Shown piece by piece: positions 46,655 to 57,539 of a DNA stretch of 64,000 nt (positions within the stretch are counted from its first letter, which is position 1; the number at the start of each line of letters is the position of its first letter). The notes beneath the pieces are model-generated. The model did no database searches and was not told the origin of the DNA. It saw nothing but the letters and a program-made list of their open reading frames with translations. A program made the translations under genes and the position numbers. Source of the DNA: Macrosoma leucophasiata (taxonomy: Eukaryota; Arthropoda; Insecta; Lepidoptera; Hedylidae); contig JAWQUS010000010.1 of NCBI GenBank assembly GCA_036365455.1, forward strand, positions 14,330,501 through 14,394,500, written 5' to 3'.

Positions 46655-47788
46655 GCTATATACAGTAAAGGCTAGTAGATACACTCAGAGATGGTGTAAT
46701 CATGGGGAAAACTGCTCTATTCCAAGTTTGTGATGGCGAAACCGGTGTCGTACTAAGGTATGAGAGCATATCTTCAGCCTACTGACCCTCATTGACAGTA
46801 GGGCTGGCACCACTACCAATATAAATATTTTAAAGATGGATAAATGATTAACAAATATAAAGATTGTGTCGCGCATTAGGGGGTGGTCTCGATCAATGGT
46901 CATGAATGATAGGTCTAATCCAGATCAGGTATGTAGAATATTGTCTATGTTTCATCTTTGTCTTGTGACAGACAATACAATTATCGCCACATGAATTCAA
47001 GTACAGGCCTAAGCAAATCCAGATTTGTCGATTCTGGTTCGTTTTCATTACCTACAGAGAGCCGTTTCATTGGTTTAAAATAAGAAATTAGCATTATTAG
47101 ATATATACCTATCTGTAGCACTATACGCGTATACCAAGCTAATTGCGTATATGTATATACACATTCTATGACATACTTACATAGCATCAGGCGTGCGTAT
47201 ATTTATAAATAAACAGTGGGTAATTCAAATAGGATAGTGTAGGTGTTGTGTAGTAAAAGATAATGAGATATTGTTCATTGTGCCTTCGATCAGTACGTTG
47301 CAGATATTGCGATTAAATCGCTTTCAAATCGGGAGTGGGATCATGGCTAAACTGAATATAGACATCACGTGATATTACACACTGGAGACGGAAAATTTAA
47401 TACTCACATCAAAATAAGACACCTGAAGGAAACATATATTTTAATTTGTGGAAGTATTAGTTGTAGAAGGTGTACCTGCCTAATATCAGCTTTAAATATT
47501 AGGAGAGCTTCTTCTTCACTATCCCCCAAGCCCCAAGCTATTGGTCGTGAAGTAGCGAAATTATTTGAATGGTATTTGTACGATTTGGTATCAGTTAGAT
47601 ACTGACAAGCAAGATAATTTTGATGTTAATGGACACATGTCTCTTTTGTATAGATACTCTCACTAAATCTATACTTATAATAAATCTGTAGAAGTGTAAA
47701 TTCTGTACATTAAAAATATTGAAAAAATAAATACCAGGGGATGTTATTAGATCGATACCGAACACAAATATGTGATTAGAAAATTTTT

Positions 47789-47819
<31 letters not shown>

Positions 47820-48120
47820 TTGTTCAAGCACCACATAAAAACTACCGGTCCGATTACAATGAAACTTGGTATGATTATACTTTAACCTTTGGCGCACAAC
47901 ACTGGGTACTTTTTATCACGGAAAAATGTCTGTTTGTCTGTGTGTTTGTGCACGCTAATTTCAGAAAAAACTTATTCGATTTGCGATTTTCACTTATATA
48001 TTGTGTTAAATTTCACTTAACATTTAGTGTTTATTTTATGTGAATCGGATCAGATTTAAAAAAGTTATGTCAATTTAAAGAATTATATAGAATATTTTTA
48101 AGCTATTCTGTATCTTAATT
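46655..48120. other. intergenic, no gene seen
   Basis: No supported coding exon. A run of TCTG units at 47791-47822 resembles family A or F sequence, but no full copy is present. Confidence 0.45.
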
Positions 48121-48125
48121 CTATC

Positions 48126-48186
48126 TTTAAGGGAGTTTCGTACCTTATAGGTAAGAACGGACCCTACGAATAACTAATCCTCCGCT

Positions 48187-48217
<31 letters not shown>

Positions 48218-48236
48218 ACCAGGCTGTATCTCATAA
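48126..48236 (+). repeat. family F fragment
   Basis: GGAGTTTCGTACCTTATAGG ... ACGGACCCTACG followed by CTGTCTGTCCGTCCGTCCGT and a CTGTATCTCATAAATAGTGA segment. A partial copy. Confidence 0.55.
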
Positions 48237-48360
48237 ATAGTGATAGCTAACATTTACACAAATTATGTATTTCTGTTACCGCTATAATGTAGACGCTTTA
48301 AATTTTAACAGAATTTTTAGGTCTAATGTTGTATTGTAGCTTCCATAATAAATCTACATA

Positions 48361-49034
48361 CATACGAATAAATAAAATTGGAGTGTCTTTTTGTAATATT
48401 AATATAACCGCTTTTTACTAAACGCATACACGGTACATTTACCACAACAACATTTTTACAATTTTTGTCTGTCTGTCTGTTTGGCGGGGCTAATCTTGGG
48501 AACGGCTTAACCGATTTTGACGGGACTTTCACTAGCAGATAGCTGATGTGATAAGGAGTAACTTAGGCTACTTTTATCTCCATACATCCATACACATACA
48601 TACCTACATACAAATAAGTAGAATTGGAGTGTATCCGACTTTGACGGGACTTCCATGGGTAGGTAGCTGATGTAACAAGGAGTAACTTAGGCTACTTTTA
48701 TTTCCATACATCCATACATACATACTTACATACAAATAAGAAGAATTGGAGTGTCTTCGACTTTGACGGGACTTTCACTGGCAGATAGCTGATGTGATAA
48801 GGAGTAACTTAGGCTACTTTTATCTCCATACAACCATACATATATACATACCTACATACAAATAAACAGAATTTGAGTGTCTCTGATTTTGACGGGACTT
48901 TCACTGGCAGATAGCTGATGTAATAAGGAGTAACTTAGGCTACTTTTATACTAGCTGCGCCAACGACTTCGTCCGGGTAGATACTGAACAATCATATTGT
49001 TTCTCACGTAGACGAAGTCGCGGGCACAGCTTGT
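48361..49034 (+). repeat. family A repeat with internal tandem expansion
   Basis: Normal family A ends, but the 3' half is repeated in tandem with periods of 123, 122 and 127 bases (starts at 48571, 48694, 48816 and 48943). Each unit carries a TACATCCATACA run, TTGGAGTGT, TTTGACGGGACTTTCA and GGAGTAACTTAGGCTACTTT. Confidence 0.85.
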
Positions 49035-49141
49035 TTATAATAAACATACACGTGCGATTTACATTATCTGATTTAACAGTAGGTACGCGACAACAAATAT
49101 TGCACATCGACATAAGATAGACATAGTTCGTCTCTAACATA

Positions 49142-50300
49142 GATCTTGCTATTGCCGCAGTCAACGACGATCTTCAAGCGATATCTGACTGGTCTAATAA
49201 ATTTGGAATATGTGTTAATATATCAAAGTGTCAAGCCATTATTGTAGGTAATCAGTATTACCAACTGAATTTTAATGATTTACCTCCAATTTTGTTTAAC
49301 AACTTACCTATTTCATTGTCGGATTGTGTTGAAGATTTAGGTTTGTACATTGACTCTTCTTTGAGTTGGAAGAAACAAGTTGCATCTGTTAGCCAACGAA
49401 CCACTGCAGCCCTGCGATCTCTCTATAAGTTTAAGAATTTTCTACCTTCTAGTACTAAGACTCTCCTTGTGCAGTCTATTATCATTCCTACTATTGACTA
49501 TGCGGACGTTTGTTATTCGGACATCTCTTTAGAACATCTTAACAAATTGGATCGGTTACTCAATATGTCAATTCGATTTATTTTCGGTTTACGAAAATAT
49601 GACCACATATCTCCATTTCGTTCTCACCTTAAATGGCTTTCCATCCCACAGAGAAGATCCGCTAGGATGCTATGTTTGCTGTATTCTATTATAAACGATC
49701 CTTATTTTCCTCCTTATTTGAAATCCAAATTCAACCTCCTGGGCGATTCACTGAATTATTGCCTCCGGTCGACAGAAAACCTTACTTTTGAAATACCTGC
49801 TCACCGCTCCCGTTTTATGGCTAATTCATTTGCTATAGCTTCTATTAAACTCTGGAACAAGCTGCCCCTTGACATCCGTAAATCTGCTAACAAATCTACG
49901 TTCAAGCGAAAAGTGCGTGATCACCTCAGACTCTCCTCTTAATTTTTTTTTTTTTTTTTTTTCTCCTGTTTTTTTTATTGGACTATTTATTCGTCGCCAT
50001 ATATTTATTTATATATTATTTGTGTAGTCTATATATATTCCTATGGCTACATTTATATTATGTATATATATATGTATGTGTCTATATAATTATATATATT
50101 TATATGACTTATATCATAATATATTTATCGTTTAACTTAAGTTGTTCTATATTCAATACTTGTCACTTACATTTTGTCCTTGCTAAATGCTAAATTGCAC
50201 CCTCTACAATCCTGTCCCACATCCCAAAGGTTGACTGTTAGAGAATGCCTAGTGGCATTAAGTCCGCCTAATGTACTCGGTGCATTGAAGAATAAATAAA
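49142..50300 (+). mobile_element. 5'-truncated CR1/jockey-type LINE
   Basis: The open part, 49142-49942, encodes the end of a non-LTR reverse transcriptase. It begins after the catalytic YxDD, with LAIAAVNDDLQAISDWS, GLYIDSSLSWKKQV and SLYKFKNFLPSSTK following. The end is IKLWNKLPLDIRKS then FKRKVRDHLRL. The frame is open for 267 codons, so the copy is fairly young. The 3' UTR has a T run, a TATA-rich stretch and the terminal CCAAAGGTTGACTGTTAGAG with TTAAGTCCGCCTAATG. It ends AATAAATAAATAAG. A second truncated tail of this family lies at 15368-15475. Confidence 0.88.
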
Positions 50301-50308
50301 TAAGAAAC

Positions 50309-50490
50309 GAGACTTCGGCTTATTTCGGGTCTGTAGAGCGTTATCTCTATATCTCTTTTGTACCTTGCTTATGTGACGTTTGCCGACCATTTTGATCAAA
50401 AGTTTTGACCAATACTGGACTATCAGTGCTTACATTGGCAGTGTGCAGCAGAGATAACGCTCTACGAAGTCGAAAGTAGCCGATCATCTC
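50309..50490. repeat. MITE-like inverted-repeat element
   Basis: Arms 50309-50347 and 50450-50490 pair, with the inner 16 bases exact (GTAGAGCGTTATCTCT). It sits immediately beyond the LINE poly(A) end. Confidence 0.6.
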
Positions 50491-50494
50491 TTTC

Positions 50495-51300
50495 GTGGGC
50501 TCGATGTGTAATATTACTGGTTGAGCATTGTACCTACATTATACACATATCGTCGTTAGTATTGACAGGTATTAACCAGTTTTGACAGGGCAAATCTAAA
50601 ACATCTTGATATATGTGGGCATGTCTAACAAATGCTATGGGCAAGTAAATTAAATTGGATACTAACTAAAAGATTTCGGTTATAACTGGCTACAAGACAA
50701 TAAATCGTAATTTCATTATACATGTATTGCTCCTAACCATAACATCGATTTACTATCAAATCAGGAAAATAGTGAGAGCGTATCGATAGGATAACAATGT
50801 GAGTCAACGCACACCATACCTAATTTATGATTAATGCTTAAATGAATCCGTAATAGATCACAGATAACGGGATTGGTATGGTGGTATAATGCTTAACGCA
50901 ACAGGTGTTCTTTGTCAGCCATTTGAGAAGGTGCGATCAATATCAATTGCTAACGGGCTATTTTGTTTTGGCAATCTTCCGGTCATTAATAAGTTCATTG
51001 TACCTTGTTCAAAAAATCGTTAATCAATGTTAAAAAAACCTATCTGGCAGGCCGATTCAGTCCATTTCAGAGAAGTCCTGAGTTATTCCACTGACATATC
51101 AATGCCCATCTAGCCTAAACCGTTAGAGGTGTTCTTTCATATGTGACGACAGTTAACAGTTTTCCAGTGTTCGACGTTATCAACGGGAGATAGTTGAATT
51201 ATTATGACACATGTTTTCGATACCAGTAGAGGTTTCAATTTAAATGAATTTATGTAAAACATGGTGTCCCTGCAGTTAGCCATTGTTGTCGACCGATACT
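50495..51300. other. intergenic, no gene seen
   Basis: Nothing supported. Confidence 0.5.
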
Positions 51301-51303
51301 GCT

Positions 51304-51447
51304 GTTTTTTATGTAACGAAGGTGGTAAACAAGCATGCAATTCACATTGATGTTAAAAGGAACAGAGGTCAAAATGCAGATGCGTTGCCACCCCTGAGAT
51401 CTTAGTTGATATGTTCGTGTGATAAATTATTACGGGGCCGTACATTA
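51304..51447 (-). repeat. family B repeat, internally deleted
   Basis: TTATGTAACGAAGGTGGTAA then CATGCAATTCACATTGATGT, followed directly by GGTCAAAATGCAGATGCGTT. Confidence 0.75.
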
Positions 51448-51824
51448 TTTCTACGTACAGTCTCTCATTATAGACTCATGCTGTTAGTACATTTCGAAGA
51501 TGCTTGAACAGTCATGTACATGTAGATGTCCGGTCGTTTGCACGAAAAGATGTGATGAAGCGATAAACTTACGCAGTGGCCAGAATATGCAATGATTGAT
51601 ATGATTTTTTAATAAACTTCCTTCAGTTTTAGCCTTAGCACTTAACACATCTTTATCCAATTAGACTATTCAAATGATAGCTAAGTTAATATTGCGAAAT
51701 CACAAATTTTCGCGTAATATGTTCCGGATAATTTTGCGTAAAAAATTAAAGTACCTACTTAGAAAAAAAATATTCTCAGGACGGAGATATAGCTAAATCT
51801 ATTCATTGCAACACTAAAATGGGT

Positions 51825-52953
51825 GATATTCGGGTACTTAGTCTGATCGGACCAAAAAGAATGGACCGTAGTCCATTCGGCCGTAATAAAAAAACGTCTA
51901 CGTCCCAACGGCCCGGTCATAAAATAATTTAAAAGTACAGTCGCATACAAGCGTAACAGTCGTATGGTTTATAAATTTTCACTATATAATATTTACATAT
52001 TTAAAGTAGTATTTAATGTAATAGTTGTAATCTAAGTACACAAATCTTTAACATCTTCGTTTCTAGTTGGCATGACTTCAGGTTCCTTACTCATTAATTA
52101 CCTTTTCTTATATATCAACCAATCACAAGCAGACAGTGGCGAAAAGAAAGTTCATAAGAATATGCAATCAGTGTTTTTAGGGTTCCGTAGTTAACAAGGA
52201 ACCCTTATAGTTTCGCCATGTCCGTCTGTCTGTCTGTCTGTCCGCGGTTTAGCGCAAAAACTGTTGGTACTAGAGATTTGAAATTTAGCACAAGTGTACA
52301 ACATAATCACGCCGACAAAGTGGTAAAATAAAAACACGAAAAATAAAATTATTTAGGGTACCTCCCCTACAAGTAACGCGCGGATATTTTTTTTCTTTTT
52401 CTATTTAGTGTGGGATATCGTTGGATAGGTCTTTCAAAAATGTTAGGGGTGTGCTTACATCATTTTTAGATTTAGTTAACTGTTCGTAACTTATTAAGCT
52501 TTAAAGTGCCAATTTTCGTTAGAGTCAAGCGTCCCCTCTACCAACTAAACGGTTGTTGTTAGAAATTCAAACGTTGTGGCAATAGTAGCTGCATATAACG
52601 AAATTAAAAGGAAAATTAGTCCTCCATATATAATACTTGAAATTTTTGAACAACTAAAACCCTAAAAATTACGGAACCCTACACTGCGCGTGGTCCAACA
52701 CGCACTTGACCGGGTTTTTTTTGTCATTTTGTTTGAGTAGTGGATTGTTTTCATAAAGAAAATAATACAAATTTAAGAAAAAAATAAGACTCGGTATTAC
52801 AATTTATAACTTTTCCACTCGAATGTACTCCATGTATTAATTTGTTAACAATATTTTATGACCGGTCCGTTGAGGCGTAGACGATTTTTGATTACGGCCG
52901 AATGGACTACGGTTCATTCTTTTTGGTCCGTTCAGACTATTTACCCGATCTTC
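51825..52953. mobile_element. ~1.1 kb element with ~100 bp inverted ends
   Basis: The ends 51825-51930 and 52852-52953 are reverse complements at roughly 85% by eye (GGACCAAAAAGAATG and AGTCCATTCGGCCGTAAT are shared). No transposase was found. The interior carries a complete family F copy, so this is either a foldback-type element with a nested insertion or two opposed copies of one repeat. Confidence 0.6.
52178..52725 (+). repeat. family F repeat, full-length copy
   Basis: Begins TTAGGGTTCCGTAGTTAACA, holds GGAACCCTTATAGTTTCGCC and a TCTG run, and ends TACGGAACCCTACACTGCGC then CACGCACTTGACCGGGTTTT. The AGGGTTCCGTA / TACGGAACCCT pair is an inverted match near the two ends. Confidence 0.8.
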
Positions 52954-52954
52954 G

Positions 52955-53690
52955 AGACCGCAACATAATTTACAACATATAAAGTAAACATTTACATATA
53001 CAAACTACAGTGTGCTACAGGGCTCTTAAGTGTATTACACATTCTCTGACTCATTCTATTATCCCTAAAGACTGGTTATAGTTAAAAATATTTAGGCCCG
53101 TTGTCGCTAATTTACCATTAACAATGATAATTTGTTACAATTAAGGAATTACATGAAAGTAAATTCCGAATCTTTACTATAACAAACTCGTTATTATTTT
53201 CTAAAGTCTATGATATTCCATTACTTTCATGGTTATAGCAATTGGGGTAAATAAAAAGTAAGTAACAGACGTTCGTAGAATAAATCACCTCATTTGTAGA
53301 TTCATAAGTTAGGTCGTGGCTCAGTAGAGCATCACTGAAATCAGCCGATGCGTAATACGGGCGATTGTAAGTTGAATAATCATAATTGGTATTTGACGCG
53401 ATGACATATCGTGCTGTAACAGAGAAATAACAGAGCGACGTATCGTCCGGGACGTAATGTTCTGCAATTCTTGTGCAACAGTTTTACATATTTACCCAGA
53501 GTGTGCATTGAAACGATCACACCTGCCGTATCAAATAATACGCTTGTGTAACTGCATGTGAACTTTCACACTTCATCGAACTCTTCCTGGGAACCTAAAT
53601 TGACTGACAACTGAGTCTTGTGTTTTATAGCTCTTATCATTAGTAATGTGAACTCTAATAAGTTAATTTAACCCATTCCCTGTCCCATTT
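52955..53690. other. intergenic, no gene seen
   Basis: No supported feature. Confidence 0.5.
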
Positions 53691-54664
53691 TAACCACAAT
53701 AGTTTATTTTATTTTTAAAGAAAAATGGAAAGAAAAATTTGTCTTCAGGCGAGGCTCGAACTCGCGACCTACTGGGAATCTAGTCCAGTCGCTCTTCCAA
53801 TTGAGCTACTGAAGCCCTGCCCGATTTGTCAAATCTTTCCTTCACATCTATTGCATTGCTTTATGGTAGCAGTAGCGCCATCTATTACCAACTATGCTAG
53901 TTAGGCAACCGATATAATAGACTTTTCAGTTTATTGAATATCGTAAAGAAGTCGCTTTTACCCTTAATAATTGTTTTATATTATTTCGCATTAACACATG
54001 CTTGTGAAATATATTTTATTTTTAAAGAAAAATGGAAAGAAAAATTTGACTTCAGGCGAGGCTCGAACTCGCGACCTACTGGGAATCTAGTCCAGCCGCT
54101 CTTCCAATTGAGCTACTGAAGCCCTGCCCGATTTGTCGAATTTTTCCTTCACATCTATTGCATTGCTTTATGGTAGCAGTAGCGCCATCTATTACCAACT
54201 ATGCTAGTTAGGCAACCGATATAATAGACTTTTCAGTTTATTGAATATCGTAAAGAAGTCGCTTTTACCCTTAATAATTGTTTTATATTATTTCGCATTA
54301 ACACATGCTTGTGAAATATATTTTATTTTTAAAGAAAAATGGAAAGAAAAATTTGACTTCAGGCGAGGCTCGAACTCGCGACCTACTGGGAATCTAGTCC
54401 AGCCGCTCTTCCAATTGAGCTACTGAAGCCCTGCCCGATTTGTCAAATCTTTCCTTCACATCTATTGCATTGCTTTATGGTAGCAGTAGCGCCATCTATT
54501 ACCAACTATGCTAGTTAGGATGGTAGGACTTCTTTACGATATTCAATAAACTGAAAAGTCTATTATATCGGTTGCCTAACTAGCATAGTTGGTAATAGAT
54601 GGCGCTACTGCTACCATAAAGCAATGCAATAGATGTGAAGGAAAGATTTGACAAATCGGGCAGG

Positions 54665-54738
54665 GCTTCAGTAGCTCAATTGGAAGAGCGGCTAGACTAG
54701 ATTCCCAGTAGGTCGCGAGTTCGAGCCTCGCCTGAAGT
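54665..54738 (+). ncRNA. tRNA-like core of family C, right-arm copy 1
   Basis: Same fold as the copy at 54972-55045 except for one anticodon-stem change, G to A (GCTAGACTAG), which weakens the stem. Confidence 0.5.
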
Positions 54739-54971
54739 CAAATTTTTCTTTCCATTTTTCTTTAAAAATAAAATATATTTCACAAGCATGTGTTAATGCG
54801 AAATAATATAAAACAATTATTAAGGGTAAAAGCGACTTCTTTACGATATTCAATAAACTGAAAAGTCTATTATATCGGTTGCCTAACTAGCATAGTTGGT
54901 AATAGATGGCGCTACTGCTACCATAAAGCAATGCAATAGATGTGAAGGAAAGATTTGACAAATCGGGCAGG

Positions 54972-55045
54972 GCTTCAGTAGCTCAATTGGAAGAGCGGCT
55001 GGACTAGATTCCCAGTAGGTCGCGAGTTCGAGCCTCGCCTGAAGT
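54972..55045 (+). ncRNA. tRNA-like core of family C (representative)
   Basis: 74 bases fold as a cloverleaf: acceptor GCTTCAG with CTGAAGT, D-arm GCTC...GAGC, and T-arm GCGAG-TTCGAGC-CTCGC. The anticodon stem CTGGA/CCCAG has one mismatch, and the loop reads CTAGATT (anticodon position AGA). A-box (TAGCTCAATTGG) and B-box (GTTCGAGCC) are intact, so polymerase III transcription is plausible. The AGA anticodon with a short variable loop does not fit a normal tRNA-Ser. Membership in a repeated 307 bp unit also points to a SINE or tRNA-derived satellite rather than a decoding tRNA. Confidence 0.6.
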
Positions 55046-55134
55046 CAAATTTTTCTTTCCATTTTTCTTTAAAAATAAAATATATTTCACAAGCATGTGT
55101 TAATGCGAAATAATATAAAACACAATAGTTTAAA

Positions 55135-56115
55135 CAATGCAAATGCGCAAATGTGATTCTTGGGACATAACCTGTAAAGTTATAAACCAGGAATAGTTAA
55201 GACTTTGTTCACCTACAAGATTCATCATTATATTATCGTGCATGCACTTATTGCTAGTTTTAGATAAGTGCTGTTCGAATCTGATCGGAGTATAAGAGCA
55301 TTCTGGTTGAGACTATAAAATTGTATCTACTGTAAAATAAATATTCACTTAACATTTGCTTATGTTACCAGTGCAATTAAATATAAACTCCATAAACTAA
55401 AATTTAAATCGTTTGACATTTGTTTTCTTTTTAAGTATTATCTGATCGTCTGAGTTGTATATTACGTAGTCTGAATATTTTATTACTTAACACTGACTTA
55501 TTAGCTGTTTATTAAGTTACGTATTTAATTAAAACACAAATATTAGTATCAATTGAGTTGGTATTTATTTAATAAGTCTAAAGTGTGGTATCGTTACACT
55601 TAATTTTAGTTATAAATTATCGCTGGCCAGATTTTGTTGGTATCATAATTACATCTTTCGTGATTGTGATTGGTCATTCGAAATCTTGAATTCATCTTGA
55701 ATTAAGCTCAGTTTATTTATTTGTATAGCAGTTGTCAAACATGTGATTTTTGCATAAGTTTTTAATATCTTAATAACAATAAAAACCAGAGACAAGATTT
55801 CATTAGCAATATAATCAGTTTTTAACAAAGTACTAAGTTACTTTAGAAGTCGTCTAGAATTATTTTTTATTTAAGATTAGAGACAATCAAACCACAGACT
55901 GTAATATTCATGGGAAAATTTGTAAGTGTGAGAGCATTTTTTGCAGATGTTTCTTATCACAGCTTTCATAATTCATAAATGGTGGAAATTAAATTGTGGC
56001 CTGTGATCCTTTCCTAGTTTTAATTCCAGATTATCATGACATGTGATGTTCGGGAATTACAAAAAATATGATCTACTTCACAATTTTCGTAGCGTGTATG
56101 TTGCTTATGTTGAAT
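55135..56115. other. intergenic, no gene seen
   Basis: A+T-rich, no supported gene or repeat. Confidence 0.5.
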
Positions 56116-56118
56116 GCA

Positions 56119-56458
56119 GCGTACGTTACTTCACGCCTGTACTCACCGCAGTGGTAAGTAGAGGTAAATGAATCAAGTACCATTGTATAAGTTTCTGGCC
56201 ACCCAAAATTAATTATTGCCAGTTAAGCTTTATCCCCACAAAAATAAGGCACCGATATTTTTGCAATGGTGCATACAGAAAGCCACGACTCATCAGTTAG
56301 TTATGTTTTATCCCATATCTAGCTAGCTAATTGACATCTCCTGGTACAGTAGATACCAAACTTTAAGAATCCCACAGCACTTACGCCCCAAACCGGATTC
56401 GAGCCCAGAATCCCAACGAAGCACTGCCCTACCTCTAGATTACTGAGGCAGTCATTGA
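56119..56458 (-). repeat. family D SINE, diverged and enlarged
   Basis: TACGTTACTTCACGCCTGTA at one end and a tRNA-like head in reverse complement at the other (CTGCCTCAGTAATCTAGAGG, then GGGCTCGAATCCGG). An extra ~60 bases lie near 56195-56265. Confidence 0.7.
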
Positions 56459-56555
56459 AAATGATCCATTGGATAATAATAAATGAAGACGAAAAAAAAA
56501 TCCTAACCTAATCAGTAACAGTTAGAGCATTCATTTCTGTGTGACATCTACTTTG

Positions 56556-56760
56556 ACGACCCGGTTAGTCCAGCGGTGTGAGATGACCGTTTGATTTGAA
56601 GGGTCGTGGGTTGGATCCCCGCACCGGGACAAATATTTGTATGGCCTACAGATATTTGTTTCGGATCTGGGTGTTTGTGTATGTGTTGTATCTGTACAAC
56701 GGCACCCACGACATAGGTTTATACCTACTGTGGGGCTGTGAGTGTAAACGTATTTTATTT
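56556..56760 (+). repeat. family E SINE
   Basis: ACCCGGTTAGTCCAGCGGTG (A-box), GGGTCGTGGGTTGGATCCCC (B-box), then ACAAATATTTGTATGGCCTA and ATCTGGGTGTTTGTGTATG, ending TGTGGGGCTGTGAG. This layout is common among lepidopteran tRNA-derived SINEs. Confidence 0.8.
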
Positions 56761-57020
56761 TTTATTTTATTTATTACTTTCTATTCCTTTTTACATATCA
56801 TAAGACAGTAAAATCGATTAAAACTGATAAGGGGCGAATAAAGAAGAGTGAGCGGTTTTTAGAGGTAGATTACATATAATTAGGAGCGTTCTCAAAACTT
56901 TCGTTTCGTTAAAATCGGTTTAGGGAAAAAAAAGTTATGGTCAATTGAAAATTTACTTCAAAACTTTAAACAGAGTTGAATGCGGTTTACATTAGACTAG
57001 CTGTTATATATTTAATTTAG

Positions 57021-57107
57021 ACTAGCTGTGCCGCCACTTCTTTCGTGTAGAATTTAATAAAATTAGTGTTCAGTATCTACGTGGACGAAGTCGAGGGCAC
57101 AGCTAGT
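57021..57107. repeat. family A terminal hairpin only
   Basis: ACTAGCTGTGCCGCCACTTC, about 40 bases, then GGACGAAGTCGAGGGCACAGCTAGT. The body of the family is absent, so the hairpin end exists here as a separate unit. Confidence 0.75.
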
Positions 57108-57473
57108 AACAAAATTAATTAGAAATATTTTTCGCATTTGTGAAGGTTCTAGTATTTAGAAAGTGATGCGTATTGCAAATAACTCGTCGCATGGAGTCGG
57201 TGGCTTGCTTAATGTATCGTACGTGCCCGGCTTTCATAGTGGACGACCAAGGCTTCGAGACAATAAATATTGAGTAACACTAATCGTGATAACAATCAAA
57301 ATAAACAGCTAAAGATTCAAAGCCACCTTTGATAACGCAGTGTAGACCAAAATCGCAAGGATATGGAAATACATTTTTAAGCTAGAAAATGTATGTATGT
57401 CATTAACTTGGGTTGTATCAAATCTTTTTCGGGATGAGTTGAAAGTGTAGTGTTCACATTTGTATGTTACAAA

Positions 57474-57533
57474 CCTCTAGATATTAAAAAATGCTTATAT
57501 GGAATAATATAGGCATTTTTTAATATCTAGAGG
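57474..57533. repeat. perfect hairpin, 21 bp stem, 18 base loop
   Basis: CCTCTAGATATTAAAAAATGC at 57474-57494 (21 bases; its last 20 are CTCTAGATATTAAAAAATGC) is exactly complementary to 57513-57533. It borders the RTE remnant. Confidence 0.9.
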
Positions 57534-57539
57534 TAATGC

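Larger units (their letters stand above)
53707..55120. repeat. palindromic tandem array of family C units
   Basis: Left arm (53707-54519): two full 307 bp units and part of a third, tRNA-like cores on the - strand. Spacer: 54520-54574. Right arm (54575-55120): the same sequence inverted, cores on the + strand. The arms match base for base over 546 bp, with at least one difference in a core (GCTAGACTAG for GCTGGACTAG). The direct repeat CACAATAGTTTA flanks the whole block (53695-53706 and 55121-55132), as a target duplication would. The five cores lie at 53742-53815, 54049-54122, 54356-54429, 54665-54738 and 54972-55045. Confidence 0.92.

Noticed and set aside
47791..47822. TCTG run as the start of a family A or F copy
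   Set aside because: The flanking signature words of neither family are present; it may be a simple microsatellite.
53934..54426. Two identical 61-codon open frames 307 bases apart
   Set aside because: They are the same non-coding family C unit read twice, and they cross the antisense of the tRNA-like core.
53742..55045. Five apparent tRNA genes
   Set aside because: The cores fold, but the anticodon AGA with a short variable loop and the mismatch in the anticodon stem do not match a functional tRNA. They are part of a dispersed repeat family that includes decayed copies at 15222, 28875 and 41887.
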